From: AWTP1-9 sp035703165
Lineage (GTDB): Bacteria; Bacteroidota; Bacteroidia; Chitinophagales; Chitinophagaceae
DNA length: 64,000 bases
Reading direction: 5' to 3'
NCBI GenBank assembly: GCA_035703165.1
Contig: DASSYR010000029.1
Location: forward strand, 62,001-126,000
The notes below the pieces were generated by a model. The model was not told the origin of the DNA, searched no databases, and saw only the letters and a program-made list of their open reading frames with translations. The position numbers were made by a program, and so were the translations under genes. Numbering within the stretch: position 1 is the first letter of the stretch; each line of letters opens with the position of its first letter. Of the stretch, positions 44,851-54,148 are shown one piece after another.

Positions 44851-46317
44851 TTAGCACAACTGATAATCTGGTGTGCACATAAGTTGAATAATTGCCGTTT
44901 TAATATAATTTTCTTTACTGCTATGATCAATGTATTTATCCAACACATTTTTGTTAATAGCAGGCGAGGCGGTTTGTAAAGTTGCTAACGCAATTTCGCC
45001 CAGTAAGTTTTCTTTATTTACTTCCGAAAATTGTTTTATTACATCATTCCAGTTGATGGTGACATTTACTATTTGCGACTGTACGCGATTATTAAACACA
45101 CTTGTTTTATCCCTGTTGGCCAAGCTATAATTTTCCTGCATTTCATCCGGCATGTCTTTGGGTTTAACAGAAAAGCTGTCTGCATTTGCCAGTAATTGCG
45201 GAATACGCAGACGAAACATAAGGGAAGAACTATCTATCCAGTTTTTTCCTCCCGGCCAGCCGGCTACATTGGGGGGATAAAACAAAACCTGTCCAAGCAG
45301 TCTTTGCAATAATAATTGTGATTCAGGATTTTCAAAGGTGATCGGGAGCATACGCCGAATACCTACTAATAATTCTATTGGCGATTTTATTTTAGTTCCT
45401 ATATTTTTTTTATTGTAAAACCAATCGCTGTTAAAAATATTTTTTAATAGGCTTTTAATGTCATAATTACTATTATAAAAAGTTTCAGCTAACTGCGAAA
45501 CTTTGTTTTCATCAACAACCTCTTCGTTTACAAAAAATTTGTAGATTTTATAAGTTAGATACTTGGCGGTTTGCTTTTGTTCCAATAAAATGTTTAATAC
45601 ATCGTCTCCATCAAAATTTCCCGAATAGCCTAAAATAGTTTTCCGCCCATTATCATGTTGAAACTGCCGAAACACGAATTCCCCATTAAGCCGAAACCCC
45701 CATCCTGTAAAGGCTCGGGCTGCTTCTTTAATGTCATCTTCTGTATAGTTTCCTCTACCCATGGTAAATAGTTCCATCACCTCTCGGGCAAAATTTTCAT
45801 TAGGGTGTTCTTTTTTATTTTGTTGGTTGTTTAAAAAAGCAAGCATAGCAGCGCTTTTGGAAACTTCTTTTAGCAAATCCGCAAAATTTCCCAGTGCATT
45901 TTTACGAATGATGTGTAGTAACTCCTGCTGAAAAACAATATTAAGGTTTCTGCATGCAAAATGTCCATGCCAGAACAGCGACATTTTTTCCCGTAACTGT
46001 TGCTCACTATCAACCATTTCATTTATCCATTCAAGATTGAGGTTTCGTATTTCTTCTCTTGATTTTTTCTGTAAACGCTGTTTTTCTTCTTTCGTTAAAT
46101 TTTCCAGCTTACCCACTTGTTGAATGCCTTTTACCAAACCATCCATTATATTATCGGCTGCTTTAATAAAAGTGGGCTCCTTGGCAGAAGCTTTTACCAA
46201 AGCCTGGTAATAATTCTGGGGAGAAATTTTATTTGTTTTTGCAAGGTCAGAAATGCCCGGGCCAAAACCTGCCCGCCAAAGAAGATGCTGATTTTTTACC
46301 TGGTTTTCAATTGACAT
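44851..46317 (-). CDS. DUF1800 family protein
   Basis: 488 residues. Recognised by HLLWRAGFGP near the N-terminus, LFWHGHFACRN, NENFAREVMELFTMG and EAARAFTGW. No signal peptide is visible. These proteins are almost always encoded with a DUF1501 partner, as here with a 58-base gap; the pair probably forms one operon. Role unknown, perhaps in binding or processing of an exported polymer. Confidence 0.9.
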   Translation of the reverse strand: MSIENQVKNQHLLWRAGFGPGISDLAKTNKISPQNYYQALVKASAKEPTFIKAADNIMDGLVKGIQQVGKLENLTKEEKQRLQKKSREEIRNLNLEWINEMVDSEQQLREKMSLFWHGHFACRNLNIVFQQELLHIIRKNALGNFADLLKEVSKSAAMLAFLNNQQNKKEHPNENFAREVMELFTMGRGNYTEDDIKEAARAFTGWGFRLNGEFVFRQFQHDNGRKTILGYSGNFDGDDVLNILLEQKQTAKYLTYKIYKFFVNEEVVDENKVSQLAETFYNSNYDIKSLLKNIFNSDWFYNKKNIGTKIKSPIELLVGIRRMLPITFENPESQLLLQRLLGQVLFYPPNVAGWPGGKNWIDSSSLMFRLRIPQLLANADSFSVKPKDMPDEMQENYSLANRDKTSVFNNRVQSQIVNVTINWNDVIKQFSEVNKENLLGEIALATLQTASPAINKNVLDKYIDHSSKENYIKTAIIQLMCTPDYQLC

Positions 46318-46408
46318 GTATGGTAGTTTACTTGGGTTAGACTTATTTATATATCAAGAGTTTAATACAAAATTGTACCATTATAATGTTCCTATCAATG
46401 CTTAATGT

Positions 46409-46416
46409 TAAATTTG
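46409..46416 (+). promoter_or_regulatory. Candidate -7 element for the AlkB-like gene
   Basis: TAAATTTG fits TAnnTTTG exactly and lies 16 bases before the ATG at 46433. No clear TTTG stands at the expected -33 position, so confidence is modest. Confidence 0.3.
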
Positions 46417-46432
46417 ACTAAATATAGCTCTG

Positions 46433-47488
46433 ATGAAGATACGGGCTTTAAAATATGCAACACCTCTGTTCGTATTTGTACTGGCTTATTTTGCCTTTAG
46501 ATACAAAGGTTGGCTTGTTTTTTTACCATTATTTTATGCTTTTGTATTTATCCCGTTAGTGGAGCTTTTTATAAAGCCTGATCCGGGCAATGTTTCCAAA
46601 GCAGAGGAGGAGTTAATAAAAAAAGATGCTTTATATGATGCATGGCTATACATTATTGTGGTTTTGCAATATGGAGCACTTTATTATTTTTTGCATTCAA
46701 TGAAGGACGGAACATTGGTGTGGTATGAAATTGTGGGGCGTATTGCTTCTATGGGATTATTGTGTGGAGTTTTTGGAATTAATGTAGCACATGAGTTAGG
46801 GCATCGGGTAAATAAATGGGAGCAAACATTAGCAAAAATGTTATTGCTTACTTCACTATACATGCATTTTTTTACTGAGCACAATAAGGGACATCACAAA
46901 CGGGTAGCTACTCCGGAGGATCCGAGTAGTGCCCGGTATAATGAGCCCATTTACCTGTTTTATTTTCGAACAATCGTTTTTTCTTATCTATCAGCTTGGC
47001 ATATTGCTAATGATGAACAAATAAAAAATGGGTTACCAATTTTTCATTGGAAAAATGAGATGTTGCAATTTCATATTATCGAAGTTGTTTTTGTTGCCCT
47101 GATCTGGCTTTTATTTGGCTGGGTGATTACTTTATATTTTATTATTGCTGCAATTTTTGGTTTTCTTTTGTTGGAGACCGTAAATTATATTGAACATTAT
47201 GGTTTGCAAAGAAGGCGAACAGAGGAGGGTAGGTATGAAAGAGCAATGCCTGAGCATAGCTGGAATAGCGACCATACCCTGGGGCGATTGATGCTGTTTG
47301 AATTAAGCCGCCATAGCGATCATCATTATTTAGCCAGTCGTAAATATCAGATACTTCGTCATCATGATGATGCACCACAAATGCCAACGGGTTATCCGGG
47401 TATGATGTTATTATCACTTGTTCCCCCTGCCTGGTTTTACGTAATGAATAATAGAATAAAAAAGGAAACAATTAAAAAAGGTGGGTAA
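46433..47488 (+). CDS. AlkB-like membrane alkane 1-monooxygenase
   Basis: 351 residues with about six membrane segments and the histidine motifs of the di-iron hydroxylase family: HELGH (120-124), EHNKGHH (149-155), NYIEHYGLQR and RHSDHH. These match alkane hydroxylase AlkB rather than the short desaturases. It would insert oxygen into a terminal methyl group of an alkane or fatty acyl chain, using rubredoxin or ferredoxin electrons. No rubredoxin gene is nearby. Substrate unknown. Confidence 0.88.
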   Translation: MKIRALKYATPLFVFVLAYFAFRYKGWLVFLPLFYAFVFIPLVELFIKPDPGNVSKAEEELIKKDALYDAWLYIIVVLQYGALYYFLHSMKDGTLVWYEIVGRIASMGLLCGVFGINVAHELGHRVNKWEQTLAKMLLLTSLYMHFFTEHNKGHHKRVATPEDPSSARYNEPIYLFYFRTIVFSYLSAWHIANDEQIKNGLPIFHWKNEMLQFHIIEVVFVALIWLLFGWVITLYFIIAAIFGFLLLETVNYIEHYGLQRRRTEEGRYERAMPEHSWNSDHTLGRLMLFELSRHSDHHYLASRKYQILRHHDDAPQMPTGYPGMMLLSLVPPAWFYVMNNRIKKETIKKGG

Positions 47489-47493
47489 CGAAA

Positions 47494-47519
47494 AGCTCCT
47501 GCCAATAAAGGGAGGAGCT
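47494..47519. terminator. Weak convergent stem-loop
   Basis: AGCTCCT and AGGAGCT pair over seven bases, with CC/GG continuing after one mismatch, just after the AlkB-like gene. There is no T-run, so it is only a candidate terminator. Confidence 0.4.
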
Positions 47520-47582
47520 ATAAAATATAAAGTTATTAATGCGGATTTGTTTCAGTAGTTGAAAAAATCAAAATAGGCGAAC

Positions 47583-48236
47583 CTATTTTGCCAGCAATAC
47601 TCTGAAACCAAAAAACAGGGAAGAAGAAAAATTGCTGATGTTGCTACCAATAGAAAAGCTATTTGTTTTGCTTTTTGTAATGCCGCCTATTGTAATATCT
47701 TCCCTTTTCAGTTGTTGGTAATTGGCAAAGAAAATATTATTAAACCCTGATTCAAGATGTAATCTCTTATTTATTGCAAAAGATATTCCTGGAACCACTC
47801 CAAAATTTATTCCCCACCCTTTTTGGGTTACCATAAAATAATTTGGCAAGCCCTCGTTTTTAATTTTAAGCAAGTTAGCTCCTGCATGAGCCTGTCCAAA
47901 AAAATAGAATTTACCTGATACTGGAAGATATTTTCTTAAAAAGATACCTGCACCATACGTATTCGTTTTTTCTACCGTTGCATAAGCTGTTGAACTTTTA
48001 CTATAACTATAACTCAATTCTCCACCGAGAATAAGATTGGTTCGTACTGCAATGCCTGCGGCAGGATTTATGTAAAAGTTTTTTTGGGATGATTTAATAT
48101 TATTATAACCTTCCGAATTGTTGGAATTAAAGCCAACACTCCCGCCCAGCAGTAATGAGTTCTTTGAAATTTGTGCTTCTAATAGAGAGATAAATAGGAT
48201 AGAACAAAACAATGAGAGTAAAATTTTTTTGTACAT
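47583..48236 (-). CDS. Outer-membrane beta-barrel protein
   Basis: 217 residues with a signal peptide (MYKKILLSLFCSILFISLLEA) and alternating strand pattern; the C-terminus (SLFFGFRVLLAK) is not the classic terminal Phe but is aromatic-rich. Small OmpX/PorT-like barrel. No function can be read. Alone on the minus strand. Confidence 0.8.
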   Translation of the reverse strand: MYKKILLSLFCSILFISLLEAQISKNSLLLGGSVGFNSNNSEGYNNIKSSQKNFYINPAAGIAVRTNLILGGELSYSYSKSSTAYATVEKTNTYGAGIFLRKYLPVSGKFYFFGQAHAGANLLKIKNEGLPNYFMVTQKGWGINFGVVPGISFAINKRLHLESGFNNIFFANYQQLKREDITIGGITKSKTNSFSIGSNISNFSSSLFFGFRVLLAK

Positions 48237-48358
48237 AAAATTTAATTTTTATTTATACTAAATGGTTAACATAGCAAATATGAAAATGAAAAAAAAGGTT
48301 GCCAACAAATGCGGTATGCTTTAACGTAGATTTTTGTTAACCTTAATTAATTGTAAAA

Positions 48359-49630
48359 TTATTGTATAGATGCAGCGCCGAAATAGTTGTGCAATACTTC
48401 TGGTAAATTAATTCCTTTTTCAGTTTGATTGTTTTCCAATAAGCAGGCCATAATTCTGGGAAGCGCCAGCGAACTTCCGTTAAGTGTGTGCACCAGTTGC
48501 GGTTTGCCTTTTTCATCCTTAAACCGGATTTTCATGCGGTTGCTTTGAAATGATTCAAAATTACTTACACTACTGCATTCAAGCCACCTTTTTTGTGCGG
48601 CGCTCCATACTTCAAAATCGTAAGTGAGGGCAGAGGCAAAGCTCATATCTCCTCCGCACAAGCGAAGAATACGATATTTTAAATTCAGTGATTGAACGAG
48701 TTTTTCCACATGTGCTACCATTTCATCCAGAACTTGATAGCTTTTATCAGGATGTACAATTTGTACAATTTCTACCTTGTCAAATTGATGAACCCGGTTA
48801 AGTCCTCTCACATCAGCGCCAAAACTCCCGGCTTCTCTTCTAAAACAAGGGGTGTAAGCCGTCATCTTCAAGGGTAAATCAGTTTCCTTTAAGATTTCGT
48901 CCCTATAGATATTCGTGACAGGTACTTCTGAAGTGGGGATCATATAAAAGTTATCAGCGGGCATATAATACATTTGCCCCTCCTTATCGGGTAATTGCCC
49001 TGTACCGTAAGCACTGGCTTCGTTTACCATGTAAGGAGGCAGGTATTCTGTATAGCCGGCACGAATGTTATATTCCAAAAAGTATTGTGCCAGGGCACGT
49101 TGCAGCCTGGCTCCTTTGCCTTTAAAAACAGGAAAGCCACTACCGGTAAGCTTCACACCCAATTCAAAATTTACCAAATCATATTGTTTTATTAAATCCC
49201 AATGTGGGGAAGCGTTGGCAGGAAGTATAGGTTCATTGCCGCTTTCTTTTACATTTAAATTATCGGTTGCAGAAGTTCCTTTTGGAACTAAGGCAGATGG
49301 AAGATTAGGTAAACGAACCAGCAAGTCGTTCAATTGTAGTTCAATAGATGCGACTTTTTCTGATAGCTGTTTGGACTGTTCTTTATAAGTTGAAACGGTT
49401 GATCTTATTTGTTCTGCTTCTTCTTTTTTACCCTTGCCCATCAGCATACCGATTTCTTTGGATGCAGTATTAATTTTTGCAGCCAGTTCATCACTTGCCT
49501 GCTGGGAGCTACGCCGCAGCTCATCAAGGGCAATAATTTCATCAACTAAATTCAGCTGAGTAAAGTTTTTAATTTTTAATCTTTCAATTACCAAATCTCT
49601 GTTCTGGCGGATGAAAGCTAATTGTAGCAT
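48359..49630 (-). CDS. serS: Seryl-tRNA synthetase
   Basis: 423 residues from the ATG at 49630, the usual length. An N-terminal coiled-coil arm (about 30-100), then class II motifs: motif 2 in CFRREAGSFGADVRGLNR and motif 3 in GSSLALPRIMACLLENNQ. It charges tRNA-Ser. A promoter just upstream supports this start; the frame is open to 49648 but that would place the start in the leader. Confidence 0.97.
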   Translation of the reverse strand: MLQLAFIRQNRDLVIERLKIKNFTQLNLVDEIIALDELRRSSQQASDELAAKINTASKEIGMLMGKGKKEEAEQIRSTVSTYKEQSKQLSEKVASIELQLNDLLVRLPNLPSALVPKGTSATDNLNVKESGNEPILPANASPHWDLIKQYDLVNFELGVKLTGSGFPVFKGKGARLQRALAQYFLEYNIRAGYTEYLPPYMVNEASAYGTGQLPDKEGQMYYMPADNFYMIPTSEVPVTNIYRDEILKETDLPLKMTAYTPCFRREAGSFGADVRGLNRVHQFDKVEIVQIVHPDKSYQVLDEMVAHVEKLVQSLNLKYRILRLCGGDMSFASALTYDFEVWSAAQKRWLECSSVSNFESFQSNRMKIRFKDEKGKPQLVHTLNGSSLALPRIMACLLENNQTEKGINLPEVLHNYFGAASIQ

Positions 49631-49645
49631 ATACAAAAATTTGCG

Positions 49646-49677
49646 CAAAGGTAACGGATGATACCGATAAGTGCAAC
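49646..49677 (-). promoter_or_regulatory. Promoter of serS
   Basis: On the minus strand GTTG (49674-49677), a 20-base spacer and TACCTTTG (49646-49653), a perfect TAnnTTTG box. It lies 15 bases before the serS ATG and just past the end of the acetyltransferase gene. Confidence 0.55.
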
Positions 49678-49686
49678 GATAGCTCT

Positions 49687-50138
49687 TTATTGCTTTTTAT
49701 ATATATCCGGTAGGTGAATATGCATCCATCGGTCGGTATTAGTGAGGGGCACAAAACCATATTTAGCATACAATCCGTGTGCATCACGGGTAGCTAACAG
49801 TAAGCGACGTAACCCCTGCAAATCGGGGTGTTTCATAATTTCTTCCATTAACCATTTACTTAAACCACGCCCCTGTAGGCATCATCAATAAAAACATCTG
49901 CCAGGTAGCCAAATGTGGCTTTGTCAGTTATAACCCTGGCGAAACCAACCTGCCTGCCGGCAGGTAAGGTTTGCTTTCCCAGGTGAAATACACCAAAGCA
50001 GAGGGAATTTTCAATTGATTTTTGTACGGTTTCAATAGGAATGTTTTCCGCCCAATAAGAATGGGTAAGGAAATTGTGAATATATTCAAGATTGAAAAAC
50101 GTTGTATCGGTTGTGATGGAATAACTTTCCCTTTCCAT
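49687..50138 (-). pseudogene. Frameshifted GNAT acetyltransferase
   Basis: The frame from the ATG at 50138 reads an N-acetyltransferase and stops at 49860, in the middle of the acetyl-CoA loop (DDAYRG then stop). Reading on in the next frame restores the family sequence: RGLSKWLMEEIMKH, LLATRDAHGLYAKYG and a stop at 49687-49689. Adding one G to the G-run at 49870-49873 (minus strand) joins both parts into about 150 residues with an intact RGRGLS acetyl-CoA loop. So the gene is either broken or carries a sequencing error. It also contains a seven-residue insert encoded by a palindrome (49947-49971). Substrate unknown. Confidence 0.82.
49947..49971. repeat. Palindromic mini-repeat inserted in a coding frame
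   Basis: A perfect 12-base palindrome, CCTGCCGGCAGG (49953-49964), with AACCT and AGGTT outer arms. On the coding strand it reads TLPAGRQ within LGKQ-TLPAGRQ-VGFARV; removal of 21 bases would restore a typical sequence. I recall short PAGRQ-coding palindromes scattered in Bacteroidota proteins. No second full copy is seen in the window. Confidence 0.6.
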
Positions 50139-50172
50139 GAAATGCGATAATTTTTTTAAAACAATACCTATG

Positions 50173-51855
50173 TTACGATAAATATTTGGCTACAATCGGC
50201 ACACGTCTTCCTACGCCGAATGCTTTGGGCGAAACACGGATGATAGGGCAAAATTGATTGCGCTTATGCTCGTTAATATTTACCATGCGCAATATTCTGT
50301 CCACCAAATCAGCTTGATAACCCATTGCTTTAATCTCACCCGGCCCCTGTCTTCTTTCAATATATTGGTATAATATTTTATCTAAAATTGAATAATCGGG
50401 CAGTGTATCAGTATCTTTTTGCTCAGGTCTTAGTTCGGCGCTTGGGGCTTTGATAAGAATATTGGCAGGGATAATTTCTTTGTTGCGGTTTATGTATTTT
50501 GCCAGTTCATACACTTGTAGTTTATAACAGTCCCCTAATACGCTTAATCCCCCAGCCATGTCACCGTATAATGTTCCGTATCCGGTAGCCAGCTCACTCT
50601 TATTAGAAGTGTTGAGTAAGATATAGCCAAACTTATTTGCAATAGTCATTAATAAATTTCCTCTGGAACGACTCTGAATATTTTCTTCTGCCACGCTAAA
50701 TGGTAAATCTTTAAATAAGGGCTTTAATTCTAAGAGAAAACTATTATAGATATTTTCGATAGGAATAATATCATAAGGGTTGCCTAAGTTTTTGCTTAAT
50801 TGTTCGGCATCGGTTATGCTGTGAGTAGATGAATATCGCGACGGCATAAGAATTGCTCTTACATTTTCTTTACCCAGGGCTGTACAGGCAAGAGCCAGAA
50901 CAACAGCGCTATCAATACCACCACTGCTGCCAATTATGGCTTTGGTAAATCCCATTTTTTTAAAATAATCCTTTATACCCAAAATAATAGCATCGTGTAT
51001 TTCGGCTATGCATAGAGTTTCTTCCAGAATGGCCGGATTTAATTCTTCATTGGGTATATTTTTTGCTTGAACAATAGCCGGTACATCAAAATTTCCATCA
51101 TCGTTTAAAACAACGGACTCAATCGCTTCCTCAAACAAAGGCAATTGCTTACAGATATTTGCATTCTTATCAAAAACCAATGATCCTCCGTCAAAAACAA
51201 TTTCTGTCTGGCTACCCACACAGTTGCAATAAATCATAGGTATTTTATATTTTTCTACATTTAGCTTAATGATGGCTTTTCTGTCTTCCACATGCGTATA
51301 ATCGAATGGGGAAGCGGAAATATTAAGCATAATGTCGGGTTGGAACTTTAGTAATTGATCCATTGGGCAGGTTCGGTATAAAGGATTATTGCCAAGATTC
51401 CAGATATCTTCGCAAATCGTTAATGCAATTTTTTTTCCTTTAAATTCAATTATATTCCAGTCGTATGCCGGTTCAAAATACCGGTATTCATCAAATACAT
51501 CATAATTGGGCAGGCAGGTTTTGTGAACGATGGATTTGATTTCTTTTTCATACAAAAAAAATGCTGCGTTATGCAAATCTTTTCCTTCCACTCTTTTATT
51601 TCTGTCTGGAGCGCCTGCAATTACAGCAATCGTATCTGCATGTTGCTTAATTTTATCAATAGCCAGGTAACATTTGTTGATAAAATCATTGAATTCCACA
51701 AAATCCCGTGGGGGGTAACCACAAATACTCAGCTCACTAAATAGAATAATATCACCATGTTGTTCTTTGGCTTTTTCAATAGCGTCAATTATTTTTTGAG
51801 TGTTACTTTCAAAGTTGCCGATGTGATAATTTTGTTGAGCTAAGAATATTTTCAT
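50173..51855 (-). CDS. nadE: Glutamine-dependent NAD+ synthetase
   Basis: 560 residues: an N-terminal nitrilase-type glutaminase with Glu41 (LFSELSICGYPPRD), the Lys of VHKTCLPNY and the Cys of TICEDIW, then the C-terminal NAD synthetase with the P-loop SSGGIDSAVV and KSELATGYGTLYGDMAGG. It makes NAD from deamido-NAD with ammonia from glutamine. In the usual Bacteroidota layout it lies by gldB, as here, but divergently. nadC lies 3.5 kb away. Confidence 0.97.
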   Translation of the reverse strand: MKIFLAQQNYHIGNFESNTQKIIDAIEKAKEQHGDIILFSELSICGYPPRDFVEFNDFINKCYLAIDKIKQHADTIAVIAGAPDRNKRVEGKDLHNAAFFLYEKEIKSIVHKTCLPNYDVFDEYRYFEPAYDWNIIEFKGKKIALTICEDIWNLGNNPLYRTCPMDQLLKFQPDIMLNISASPFDYTHVEDRKAIIKLNVEKYKIPMIYCNCVGSQTEIVFDGGSLVFDKNANICKQLPLFEEAIESVVLNDDGNFDVPAIVQAKNIPNEELNPAILEETLCIAEIHDAIILGIKDYFKKMGFTKAIIGSSGGIDSAVVLALACTALGKENVRAILMPSRYSSTHSITDAEQLSKNLGNPYDIIPIENIYNSFLLELKPLFKDLPFSVAEENIQSRSRGNLLMTIANKFGYILLNTSNKSELATGYGTLYGDMAGGLSVLGDCYKLQVYELAKYINRNKEIIPANILIKAPSAELRPEQKDTDTLPDYSILDKILYQYIERRQGPGEIKAMGYQADLVDRILRMVNINEHKRNQFCPIIRVSPKAFGVGRRVPIVAKYLS

Positions 51856-51895
51856 AAATAGTTACTCGTTGGGGCTTTATTTAAAATGTTTTTAA

Positions 51896-51911
51896 TTTCT
51901 TTGCAAAGTTA
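51896..51911. promoter_or_regulatory. Overlapping divergent -7 elements
   Basis: CTTTGCAAAG (51899-51908) is a 10-base palindrome. On the minus strand it is part of TAACTTTG (51904-51911), a perfect -7 box for nadE; on the plus strand TTTCTTTG (51896-51903) is a weaker one for the gldB-like gene. The -33 partners are not clear. Confidence 0.3.
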
Positions 51912-51930
51912 AAAGTTTCAAAATCATTAT

Positions 51931-52935
51931 ATGAGGTTATATCTTTTGACTTTTATACTGTTCATTCTTTCTTCCTGTGGTGGCAAAAAAAGGCTCGATG
52001 TTTCTCATATAAAAGTTGAATTACCGGTTGAAAGGTATGATAAGCTTATTTACAATATTGATACTAACAATATTTCAGCGGGAATAAAAAATATTTATGC
52101 CCAATATCCCAGCTTTACCAATGCTTTTATTACACAGGTACTTCAATTACCCGTGCCTTATAACGACACTAGTAGCTTGTTACAGAATGCATTAAAAAAT
52201 TTTATTACCCATACCCAACAGCTTAAAGATTCGGTATGGCAGAAATTTGATAATAATAGTAATTGGGTTAAAGAACTGGAACAGGCATTACGGTATGTGA
52301 AGTTTTATTTTCCTGAGTATAAAGTGCAAAAGCTCCTCTGTTTTGTTGGAGATTTAACAGGACGGGAAATAGTAACCCAAGATGGAATAGGTGTTGGGCT
52401 TGATTATTATATGGGGGAAAATTTTAGTTATTATCAAATAGCCGAAATTCAAACTCAAATACCCCGTTATTTGTCCAGGCGATTTTCTATTGAATATCTT
52501 CCAACAAATTTTATGCAGGCAATTATTGACGACCTGTACCCGGATACCAGTTTAGGCAGATCTTTAATTGAGCAGATAGTGGAGAAAGGTAAACGTTTTT
52601 TTGTTCTTGATAAGTTTTTGCCCGACACTCATGACACGTTGAAAATGCAATACACAAAGAATCAACTGGAATGGTGCTATAAAAACGAAAAAAATATATG
52701 GCGCTTTTTTTTGGATGGCGATTTGTTATATTCTACGGATCCCTCTATTAATAATTTTATTTCCGAGGGACCTTCCACACAAGGTATGCCACAAGAATCT
52801 CCCGGAAACATTGGTTTATTTGTGGGGTGGCAAATTGTAAAAAGCTATATAAAAAAATATCCGGACATAGCCATTGAACAACTGATGAAAACCGAAGCGA
52901 AAGTAATTTTTAATGAATCAAGGTATAAACCGTAA
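51931..52935 (+). CDS. GldB-like gliding-motility lipoprotein
   Basis: 334 residues with a lipoprotein signal (LTFILFILSSC) and a GldB-type body: VERYDKLIYNID near the N-terminus, GIGVGLDYYMGE, a DDLYPDTSLGRSLIEQIVEKGK stretch read in part, and SPGNIGLFVGWQIVKSY near the C-terminus. GldB is a lipoprotein needed for gliding in Flavobacterium; orthologues also occur in non-gliding species. Its stop codon directly touches the stop of the convergent desaturase gene. Confidence 0.82.
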   Translation: MRLYLLTFILFILSSCGGKKRLDVSHIKVELPVERYDKLIYNIDTNNISAGIKNIYAQYPSFTNAFITQVLQLPVPYNDTSSLLQNALKNFITHTQQLKDSVWQKFDNNSNWVKELEQALRYVKFYFPEYKVQKLLCFVGDLTGREIVTQDGIGVGLDYYMGENFSYYQIAEIQTQIPRYLSRRFSIEYLPTNFMQAIIDDLYPDTSLGRSLIEQIVEKGKRFFVLDKFLPDTHDTLKMQYTKNQLEWCYKNEKNIWRFFLDGDLLYSTDPSINNFISEGPSTQGMPQESPGNIGLFVGWQIVKSYIKKYPDIAIEQLMKTEAKVIFNESRYKP

Positions 52936-54009
52936 TTATGGCCTTTGCCCTAATTGCTTCATGAATCTGAAATGAGAAGCTACGGCAGCTTTCATTGTAG
53001 GAAAACAATGATACGGTAAATCAAATTCAATACATTTTTCCTTTACTATTTGACGAATGGCCGGGTAATGCACATGGCTTATTCGTGGAAATAAATGATG
53101 TTCTACCTGGTAATTAAGCCCTCCTACAAACCAGGAAACGATTTTGTTATCTGGAGCAAAATCGGTGGTACTTTTTACTTCATGTTCTGCCCATGTCATT
53201 TCAAAAATTTTATTTTCTCCGGCTTTAACCTTTTCAAATTCTGTATTTTCAACCACATGTGCTAATTGAAAAACAATGGCCAGACTGAGCCCCATAAAAA
53301 TGTGTAGAAAAGTAAAGCCAATAGCCCAGGCCGGTACTCCAACTACAATTATTGGAATAATAATATAGAATAAAACGTACATGACTTTAGTAAACCAAAA
53401 AATAAAATGTTCTTTAAAGCTTATTTTTTTTATCGGTGTATTATATATTTTTTGTTTAAAATACTTATTAAAGTCCATCATAAAAACCCATGCAAAAGAA
53501 GAAATGGCATATACCGGAACTACATAAATATGCTGAAACCTGTGAACCGGAACCCACTTTTGTGATGTACACTGACGCATTAAAGGGCTTTTGGCAATAT
53601 CATCGTCAATACCATCCACATTAGTATATGTATGATGAAGAATATTGTGTTTAAACTTCCAGATAAACGAATTTCCACCCAGAGCATTTAGACTATATCC
53701 TAATAAATTATTTACCCATTTTCTGGAAGAATAACTGCCGTGACAAGCATCGTGCATAACATTAAAACCAATAGAAGCCAATACCATCCCCAAAATACTA
53801 CTCGATAAAATACCCCAGGCGGCAGGCATGTGCAAAAACAATAATGAAACGTAGAGTAATGTAGCTGTCAATACAAGTACGATTGTTTTATAGTATAAAT
53901 TCCAGTTACCGGTTTTTTTTAATTGCTTGTTGATAAAATAATTATCTACGGAATCTTTTAGTGATTGAAAAAAAAGATTGCCATTGTTGATGTAAGAAAC
54001 TTTTGACAT
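52936..54009 (-). CDS. Membrane fatty acid desaturase
   Basis: 357 residues from the ATG at 54009 (frame open to 54036). Three histidine boxes: HDACH (86-90), HNILHH (121-126) and QVEHH close to the C-terminus. The Gln in the third box and the four membrane segments place it among front-end/acyl-lipid desaturases of the linoleoyl-CoA type, but no cytochrome b5 domain is fused. It would put a double bond in membrane acyl chains, possibly for temperature adaptation. Single gene. Confidence 0.92.
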   Translation of the reverse strand: MSKVSYINNGNLFFQSLKDSVDNYFINKQLKKTGNWNLYYKTIVLVLTATLLYVSLLFLHMPAAWGILSSSILGMVLASIGFNVMHDACHGSYSSRKWVNNLLGYSLNALGGNSFIWKFKHNILHHTYTNVDGIDDDIAKSPLMRQCTSQKWVPVHRFQHIYVVPVYAISSFAWVFMMDFNKYFKQKIYNTPIKKISFKEHFIFWFTKVMYVLFYIIIPIIVVGVPAWAIGFTFLHIFMGLSLAIVFQLAHVVENTEFEKVKAGENKIFEMTWAEHEVKSTTDFAPDNKIVSWFVGGLNYQVEHHLFPRISHVHYPAIRQIVKEKCIEFDLPYHCFPTMKAAVASHFRFMKQLGQRP

Positions 54010-54148
54010 ATTAATAGTTTGCATCACACCATACAAGAAGTAATAAATGAAAAAGGTGTGAGTAACGTATTCTTGAATACTAAACTGCTCAGAACCGTGT
54101 GAATAATGTAAATTAAGGTAAATTTTTTTGCTGGCAATAAAATAACTG

